From assembly GCF_914767665.1 (NCBI RefSeq), contig NC_059505.1, forward strand, positions 29,447,506 through 29,511,505: DNA of 64,000 nt, given 5' to 3'. Made by a program: the position numbers and the translations under genes. Origin of the DNA: Harmonia axyridis. Taxonomy: Eukaryota > Arthropoda > Insecta > Coleoptera > Coccinellidae. Below the pieces are notes generated by a model. The model was not told where the DNA came from, searched no databases, and saw nothing but the letters and a program-made list of their open reading frames with translations. Below, in pieces: positions 57,669-64,000 of the stretch. The first letter of the stretch is position 1. The number at the start of each line of letters is the position of its first letter.

Positions 57669-60600
57669 ATGGCATCCACGCTCGTTCATCTACCACAACT
57701 AACTTCATCCAGCAACTTTAATAACTGGAAATTTAGAGTGAGAGTATTGTTAGAAGAAAAACAGATATCTGAGACACTGGAGAAAACAATAGATGAATTT
57801 TCAAACGAAACTTTGAAAAATGATTTCCTATTAAAGGACTCCAAGGCCAAGTGCATAATAGTACAATGTCTTACTGACAAACACTTAGACATGGTCAAGG
57901 ATGCAAAAACTTCCAAAGATATGATGAAAGCCCTACAGGATGTATTTGAAAGAAGAAGTGTGTTCACAAAGTTGACACTAAAAAAGAAATTATTAATGTT
58001 AAAACACAAAAGAAATGAAAAACTGGAAGATCATTTCCTAAATTTTGACACCCTGTTACGTGACCTAGAAAGCGTAGGAGCTAAAATGGAAGAAGAAGAC
58101 AAGGTTTGTCACCTTTTATTATCACTTAATGATGAGTTTGGGTCAGTAATTACTGCAATTGAAACGATGAGTTCAACCTCTGTGTCGATGGATTTTGTAA
58201 AATCAAGACTTCTAGATGAAGAACTAAAAATCAAATCAAAAAGTAGACCAAACAATGAAAACTCTGAGGTTTCATTCACAGCAGGTCCATATACATGCTT
58301 TAAATGTGGCAAAAAGGGTCATAAAATTGCAGAATGTCGTAATCAATTAAGAGGAAATTTTAGAGGAAGAAGAGGCTACAGCAGGGGTACTTACAACAAT
58401 AGAGGACAAGGCTCAATTTCAAATGGCAATCATAATCAGGCAAACAAGGCTGATGAAGTATCATTCATTACAAATAGGCCAATAGAATCAAGAAGAGATC
58501 TTACCAAGTTTATTCTAGATTCAGGCTGTACACAACATATGGTGATGGAAGAATTGGAGCAATACATGACAGAAATCAAGCAGCTGAAACTGGAAGTTAG
58601 AATTGGAACTGCAAAGGACAATCAAATTCTATATGCTAGAAAACAAGGAATAATTAGAGGTATTTGTCAGGGAAAAGAAATTAAAATCGATGCATTGATA
58701 GTTGAAGGTATGTCTCATAATTTAATTTCTGTTTCAAAATTGTTGAAGAATAATTTTCAAGTAACCTTTAGTAATGATAAGCAAGGTAATAAACAAGCTA
58801 TTTTGTCAAAATCTAATGTAATATTTAATTGTAAGTCAATCAATGATTTATTCTTTTTGAAGGTAAATTTCGATGTCAAAAAATCCAATTGTACTGTGAC
58901 AAATAATAACTATGATTTCAACTATTTAACTGGTGAAACTACTGATAAGGATATTTGGCATAGAAGGTTAGGTCATTTAAATAGACAAGGCTTAAGACAA
59001 CTAGGTTTACCTTTCAATAATGATATTTGTAGCACTTGTGTTGAAGGAAAAAGTACAAGAAAGCCCTTTCGTACATGTATAAAGAAAACTATGAAAATTG
59101 GTGAATTAATACATTCAGATATAGCAGGTCCTATTGCTACTCCGACTTCAGAAGGTCATAAATATTTTCAAGTTTTGATTGATGACTATTCTCATTTTTT
59201 AATTGTTAAACTTTTAAAACATAAAAATGAAGCAGAACAAAATTTAATTGACTTTATCAAATTGATTAAAACACAGCATGGTTTAAAAACAAAAAGAATT
59301 AGAGTAGATAATGGTGGGGAATTTGTATCAGGTTATTTTGGGGTTTTTTGCAGAGATAAAGGTATTGAGCTCGAGTACACGCTGCCATATACTCCGCAAG
59401 AGAATGGAAAAGCTGAAAGGATGAATAGAACACTTTTGGATAAAGTACGCACAAAATTTTCTGAGACAAATCTACCAAGAAAGTTATGGGGTGAAGCAGT
59501 CTTGTGTTCGGCTTATGAGCTAAACAGATCTCCTACTCAAGCCAATAATGGAGAAACTCCTGCTCAAAGGTGGTATAAGAAAAATGATTTATCTAAACTA
59601 CGAATTTTTGGAAGTCAAGCTTGGGCAGTCATTTTACCTAGGCAAAGCAAACTTGAAAAGAGAGCACAGCCATGTATAATGATAGGATACATGAAAGCTG
59701 GATATAGATTATGGAATTATCAGAAAGATGAAGTAATATGTTCAAGAGATGTAAGATTTAACGAGAAATGTACAAATTTTGACGAGATAACAAAAGGTAT
59801 GGAAGATTATAAAGAAGAAAAAATTATATCGATCCAAAATTCTACAGAAAAATCTGAAAACGGTGAAGAAAAAGTAGAAGAAAACAATCGGGATGATTCA
59901 ACAGGTATCAGTTCAGAAAGTTCAGAGGAGAGTATACCAGAAATAAATGAAACAAGAAGAGGAAGGAAAATAAATCCACCAAAACATTTGAACGAATATG
60001 AAATATACACAGCTTATTGCTTAATATCAAAACAAAATATTGATACACTAGAATATGAAGATGCTATGAAAGATGAATTATGGAAGAAAGCGATTGAAAA
60101 AGAACTCGATTCACATCAAAAATTAAACACATGGACAGAAGCTAAATTACCACAAGAAAATAAAGCAATACAAACAAAATGGATATTCAGAATAAAAGAA
60201 GATGGAACAAGGAAAGCAAGAGTAGTAGCCAAGGGTTATCAGATGAAGGAGGTGAACTATTTTGAACCAACATATTCACCAGTTGCGAGATTGTCCACAA
60301 TAAGATTACTCTTATCGATAGCTCTAAAAAAGGATTGGAAAACAAGACAATTAGACATTCCTACAGCTTTTTTGAACGGAAAGTTAGAAAGTGAAGTTTA
60401 CATTTATGCTCCAGCCGGTGTAGAAACGAAATCTCATATATTAAAACTAAATAGAGCTCTGTATGGACTAAAAGAATCGCCAAAAGTATGGAACGACACC
60501 TTCAATAACTTTGCAACTAGGAATAACTTCAAAAGATCAAGACATGACTGTTGTCTATACTGTGGGGACAATGTATGGATTGTTCTTTATGTCGATGACA

Positions 60601-61520
60601 TAATTGTAGTTGGAAAAGAGCAATGTGTTCAGGAGACAGAAAAATTACTGAAACAATATTTCCAAGCCAAAGATTTGGGAGAAGTGGAGAATTTTCTGGG
60701 AATGAAGATATTAAGAACAGAAAATGTAATTAAAATTAATCAAACTAAATATATAGAGAAACTTTTGACAACTTTCAATATGGAACAATGTAAACCAAAG
60801 AAAACCCCGATGGAAAAAACCTTTCAATATAACGACAAAAACGAAATACTTGACAATGTGCCTTATCGTCAACTGATAGGAGGACTAATGTATCTATCTA
60901 CTAGCACCAGACCAGATATAACTTTCTCAGTTTCGTATTTGAGTAGATTTCTAGATAGACCGACATTAGAAACATGGAATGCAGGTAAAAGAATATTACG
61001 ATATCTTCAAGGTACTAAAGATATTGGACTGACATTTTATAAAGACACTGAAAATGATTCAAAATTAGAAGGATATTCGGATGCAGATTGGGGAACAGAC
61101 AAAAATGATCGAAAGAGTGTGAGTGGCTGCATAACATTGTATGATGGAGATCCAATACAGTGGTTTTCCAAAAAACAAAGTTGCGTTGCGTTATCTACAG
61201 CTGAGGCTGAGTATGTGGCTGCGGCTACTTGTGCTCAAGACTTAATTAATTTAAAAGGAATTTTAAATGATTTAAAACTTAATAATGATACAATTCTTTA
61301 CTGTGACAACAAAAGTTCAATATTAATGTCTAAAAGCAATGAGAATTCTAAAAGGGCGAAACACATAGATATAAAATATCATTATTTGAAAGATTTAGTA
61401 TCTAGAAAAGAATTAGATGTTAAATATATTTCAACTGAAGAAAATTTGGCTGATATGCTAACAAAACCTTTAAGCAAAGAAATTTTTGTTGAATTAAGGA
61501 ATAAGGTCAACATTTCTTAA
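57669..61520 (+). CDS. Copia-2 Gag-Pol polyprotein
   Basis: 1283 residues from the ATG at 57669. Gag of the UBN2 kind (1-200); one CCHC knuckle CFKCGKKGHKIAEC (about 210-223) followed by an Arg/Gly-rich stretch RGNFRGRRGYSRG; protease LDSGC (about 284); pre-integrase WHRRLGH...CSTC (about 430-475); integrase with HSDIAGP, RVDNGGEF and GKAERMNRT giving the D-D-E triad (about 484-585); reverse transcriptase with LYGLKESP and LYVDDIIV (about 974); RNase H with DADWGTD, STAEAEYVA and LYCDNKSS, ending LADMLTKPLS. All catalytic residues are present and no stop interrupts it. Together with identical LTRs this suggests a recently active, possibly competent element. Confidence 0.97.
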   Translation: MASTLVHLPQLTSSSNFNNWKFRVRVLLEEKQISETLEKTIDEFSNETLKNDFLLKDSKAKCIIVQCLTDKHLDMVKDAKTSKDMMKALQDVFERRSVFTKLTLKKKLLMLKHKRNEKLEDHFLNFDTLLRDLESVGAKMEEEDKVCHLLLSLNDEFGSVITAIETMSSTSVSMDFVKSRLLDEELKIKSKSRPNNENSEVSFTAGPYTCFKCGKKGHKIAECRNQLRGNFRGRRGYSRGTYNNRGQGSISNGNHNQANKADEVSFITNRPIESRRDLTKFILDSGCTQHMVMEELEQYMTEIKQLKLEVRIGTAKDNQILYARKQGIIRGICQGKEIKIDALIVEGMSHNLISVSKLLKNNFQVTFSNDKQGNKQAILSKSNVIFNCKSINDLFFLKVNFDVKKSNCTVTNNNYDFNYLTGETTDKDIWHRRLGHLNRQGLRQLGLPFNNDICSTCVEGKSTRKPFRTCIKKTMKIGELIHSDIAGPIATPTSEGHKYFQVLIDDYSHFLIVKLLKHKNEAEQNLIDFIKLIKTQHGLKTKRIRVDNGGEFVSGYFGVFCRDKGIELEYTLPYTPQENGKAERMNRTLLDKVRTKFSETNLPRKLWGEAVLCSAYELNRSPTQANNGETPAQRWYKKNDLSKLRIFGSQAWAVILPRQSKLEKRAQPCIMIGYMKAGYRLWNYQKDEVICSRDVRFNEKCTNFDEITKGMEDYKEEKIISIQNSTEKSENGEEKVEENNRDDSTGISSESSEESIPEINETRRGRKINPPKHLNEYEIYTAYCLISKQNIDTLEYEDAMKDELWKKAIEKELDSHQKLNTWTEAKLPQENKAIQTKWIFRIKEDGTRKARVVAKGYQMKEVNYFEPTYSPVARLSTIRLLLSIALKKDWKTRQLDIPTAFLNGKLESEVYIYAPAGVETKSHILKLNRALYGLKESPKVWNDTFNNFATRNNFKRSRHDCCLYCGDNVWIVLYVDDIIVVGKEQCVQETEKLLKQYFQAKDLGEVENFLGMKILRTENVIKINQTKYIEKLLTTFNMEQCKPKKTPMEKTFQYNDKNEILDNVPYRQLIGGLMYLSTSTRPDITFSVSYLSRFLDRPTLETWNAGKRILRYLQGTKDIGLTFYKDTENDSKLEGYSDADWGTDKNDRKSVSGCITLYDGDPIQWFSKKQSCVALSTAEAEYVAAATCAQDLINLKGILNDLKLNNDTILYCDNKSSILMSKSNENSKRAKHIDIKYHYLKDLVSRKELDVKYISTEENLADMLTKPLSKEIFVELRNKVNIS

Positions 61521-61576
61521 TTAACGATTTTCATGTTTTGTCATATATAAATAGATAAATATAAACATTTCAAATC

Positions 61577-61585
61577 GAGGAGGTG
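61577..61585 (+). promoter_or_regulatory. Copia-2 polypurine tract
   Basis: CGAGGAGGTG-type purine run directly before the 3' LTR at 61586. Confidence 0.6.
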
Positions 61586-61778
61586 TGTTATAAATATTAA
61601 GTAATAGTTAGAAGAAGAAGAATATGACATTGAGTAGAATGACACTGTTGTCAAGAAATGTGATTGATTAAGAAAAATGTAAAAAGGTTGTTAAAAATAA
61701 AGAGATTATTAATTTGGGAATTTAGAGATTTAATTCAAAATATAAAGATACAAATAAACCCCCCATATTTCCGTAAAA
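61586..61778 (+). repeat. Copia-2 3' LTR
   Basis: Identical by eye to 57409-57601, followed by the ataat target duplication. Confidence 0.93.
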
Positions 61779-62504
61779 ATAATAATAATAATAAGAGAGT
61801 TTATTCATGAAAATACATTCAATAAACTCTATTGAATGTATTTTCATGAATAAACTCTCTTATTATTATTATTATAACACTGTACTGTACGGTTTTTTTG
61901 GTCTCCTGTGAAATTGTTCAAAATGGACTTAGCAGATTTACACTCTTAGCCGACGATATGACTATGAAATTGAGAAAGACATATTTTTCTAAATTCCATT
62001 ATAAGTCTTTCGAATAGTACTTTGAAGATATTGATTTCAATGACGTATGGAATATATCAGTTGAAATACTAGTCAAAATGTTACGACAGAAATAAATTTT
62101 GAAGGATCATTCAGTATATGAAGAATTTAACATGGCAGTCACTTTCGAAATTGGTATCAATTTTCCAGCAATTCAATGAAGGTATAAAATACTTTAAAAA
62201 GCAACTATTTATTGAAAATTTCCATGTCATGAATGAATGATCAAAGTTGTATAAAAATGTTGATACCTACCTATTTGTTCACTAAAGTTTCCAATCTTTT
62301 AATCGTTATAGGAATAGGTGCTATATGGCCATTTCAAAAATGCTATCCTACTGATTTATTCATTGCTTTTCATTTTGGTAAGAATTAAATTATTCATTGA
62401 TTCAGATCCAAAGTTAACATTTGAAAAAATCAAGTCAATGTAGTTATTGACCCATATGGGTCAATAGTATTGGCCGATACAATTTTAGTACCGATTTCAA
62501 ATAC

Positions 62505-62759
62505 TCAGTTCCTTTTGACTGAAGTAAAAATTGAACAATTATCTTTGTATCTTGAAATGAGTTTTGCACTTTTCCAGTGTTTAACAATGAGATCATTATT
62601 AAATTGACTCAAGAAATTAACAGAGTATGCTATATCAGGACTAGTTAATACTGCTGAAGATATTAATAAACCTATTAATTTCTTATATGGTTCATCATTA
62701 CAACTCTCTTTTGTTGAATCAAAATTCAATTTAGTTTTCACATGTTCACAATCAGACAT
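62505..62759 (-). pseudogene. Degenerate Copia pol in block E
   Basis: The 84-residue frame with PYKKLIGLLISSAVLTSPDI and AYSVNFLSQF matches the Copia RNase H-side region; here IGLL is closer to the family consensus than IDLL in block C. The relic continues on the minus strand to about 63450, with a YVDD box near 62931-62942 (reverse of GTCATCCATGTA). Confidence 0.75.
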
Positions 62760-63711
62760 GTTGAATTATTGCAATACATATTTGAAGAATATAATCGATA
62801 GCTTTACTACCTTTTCCATAATTTCTAGTAATATTCATCCCTAATCATTTTTTAGCTTCCCCTAATTTCTTTATCATAAAATTTTCTGTCAGAAAATTCA
62901 TTCAGAATTAACATTAGTTAAAACAAAAAAGTCATCCATGTACAATGCAACAATAGTAAGCCAGTTATTTTTTGATTTATGTAAATACTATGATCAATTG
63001 TTGATCTTTTGAAACTTTTATCTATCAAAATTTTATTTACTATATAGGACATAAATTGCCCTGTTTAATTCACTTCTGAGTAAAACCCAGAGCCACAAGT
63101 CTCGTTCTATAACATAGCATCAATACAATCTTCAGATACTAAAAAACTCCTTAGTTCGTCAGGAATTTCCAATAGGTCCTTCAAATTGTTGCAATTATAT
63201 TGTATTTCTTCACAAAATATGGAATAGAAGAATAATTTGCTGCTCAACTGAAAAATGTATTGATAAACCTTGGAAATGAGGGACTTCTTATAACCTGATT
63301 TCTCAGATATGGGTATCCGAAAGGTAGATCTATTATTCATTCTGCCTCTTTTCAGTTTGTTTATTACAGCTATACTGAATATTCCTAAAACAACATTTCA
63401 CTGTAGGTCTTTTCATAGATCTTATCGAATGATTATGTAAATTCAATATTTGTCAAAACTGAAAATAAACATTGAATGCAGTTTCTTTATTTCAGGTAGT
63501 ATTTCTATTGACTGATAATAACTCTCACATTTTGATTATGCATTTTTCCCAAATTTTTTAAATAAGAAAGAAATTGCCATTTCTAGAGAAATGAGAATTT
63601 CAGATTTCAAAATGTCTCATTTCTCCAAAAATGACTAATTACTACTTCAAATATATATAATAGTTGATCAAATATTGTGTATTTCTTTACAAATTAGTTA
63701 ATAATTTGAAT

Positions 63712-64000
63712 AAAATAAAACGAAGTAATTTCCACTATGTTATTTAATTGTTAGCAACAATTGTTTCGCCACACTGTGGCTTCATCAGGCTACATTTCTG
63801 AACTGATAAGAGTACAAAGGTTTTCGGAATCTTATATAGGAACAAAATTGGCACAAAAATATTCGGAAGGGTATAAATTACAAAGTTATATTGGACCATT
63901 TACAGCCTGGGATTTCCAAACTATCGGAAGAAATTCAATAAAGGGGATGAGTTTACATCCGTTTGTTCGTTCAACAGAATATTTTGGGTATTATACCTGT
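63712..64000. mobile_element. Penelope-like element end, running off the window
   Basis: Block E is interrupted at 63711. The phrase TTTCGCCACACTGTGGCTTC followed by ATCAGG near 63768-63790 resembles Penelope terminal regions. 63826-64000 matches 4858-5030 next to the GIY-YIG fragment. The element continues beyond 64000. Confidence 0.55.

Larger units (their letters stand above)
57409..61778 (+). mobile_element. Copia-2: complete young Ty1/Copia retrotransposon (4370 bp)
   Basis: The LTRs 57409-57601 and 61586-61778 are both 193 bp and identical by eye. The target duplication ataat lies at 57404-57408 and 61779-61783. The primer-binding site GGTTATGGGCCCAG directly follows the 5' LTR. GAGGAGGTG precedes the 3' LTR as polypurine tract. 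It is a different family from Copia-1: the LTRs are unrelated and there is one zinc knuckle instead of two. Confidence 0.97.
57323..61956. mobile_element. Palindromic TA-flanked MITE (259 bp) split by Copia-2
   Basis: The left part is 57323-57408, the right part 61784-61956. The ends TCGTCGGCTAAGAGTGTAAA and its reverse complement continue without mismatch through CGTACAGTACAGTG. With Copia-2 removed the element is an almost perfect 259-bp palindrome around a 5-base centre near 61825, the only difference being one TAA unit. TA lies at 57321-57322 and 61957-61958, and block C keeps the empty TA site. It is a Tc1/mariner-type target. Confidence 0.85.
50164..63711. repeat. Segmental duplication unit 2 (blocks D and E)
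   Basis: Copy of unit 1. It lacks the 3.2-kb insert of unit 1 and instead keeps more of the mariner relic (to 55195). It has its own palindromic MITE plus Copia-2 insertion (57323-61956). It ends at 63711, where a Penelope-like sequence cuts in. Confidence 0.8.
55728..63711 (+). mobile_element. Block E: Helitron-like unit split by MITE and Copia-2
   Basis: Closest relative of block C. Hairpin at 56095-56107, TCTAAG at 56126, exon pair from 56463 (here exon 1 and the intron read open to 56681). Old Copia is on the minus strand at 62505-63450. The palindromic MITE entered at a TA equivalent to 40109-40110 of block C. Confidence 0.45.

Noticed and set aside
57686..60010. Minus-strand frames opposite Copia-2 gag-pol, and similar ones at 42224-44581
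   Set aside because: Antisense shadows of intact polyproteins, without any domain signature.

Overview
The window looks like a transposon graveyard from an insect nuclear genome. It is AT-rich, has very short introns (51-55 bp), and carries insect-type mariner, Tc1, P, Copia, Penelope and PIF/Harbinger-like elements. A beetle would fit, but nothing here proves the order. I see no intact host gene, no rRNA or tRNA gene, no CRISPR array and no bacterial feature. Almost everything I can explain is mobile DNA or duplicated mobile DNA.

Layout. 1-3218: the end of a short, minus-strand, Gypsy-like LTR element. 3972-9872: a 5.9-kb defective P-type transposon sitting in the stop codon of a Tc1-like transposase relic (9873-10679). 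It contains a Penelope fragment, which itself contains a MITE with TAA duplications. 11.1-13.7 kb: three inverted-repeat elements. 14586-15799: a tyrosine recombinase gene (Crypton-like) with one intron and one frameshift. 16.4-17.6 kb: a ~125-bp minisatellite. 18.0-22.8 kb: a second P copy, inverted relative to the first, followed by a 1026-bp TA-flanked element.

23.8-64 kb holds five related blocks (A-E). Each begins with a Helitron-like 5' sequence and carries an unknown spliced exon pair and an old degenerate Copia pol on the minus strand. B+C and D+E form two copies of a tandem segmental duplication offset by about 20 kb. Each duplicate later received its own young, full-length Copia element: 40848-45467 in block C, and 57409-61778 in block E inside a palindromic MITE. 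Each duplicate therefore serves as the empty site for the other's insertion.

Two Copia polyproteins (41208-45173 and 57669-61520) are the only long intact coding regions. Both elements have near-identical LTRs, 5-bp target duplications and primer-binding sites of the initiator tRNA-Met type, so they look recent and possibly competent. All other transposase genes are broken. Coordinates of old repeats are read by eye and are approximate by tens of bases; the termini of the Copia elements, the P element and the MITEs are read to the base.
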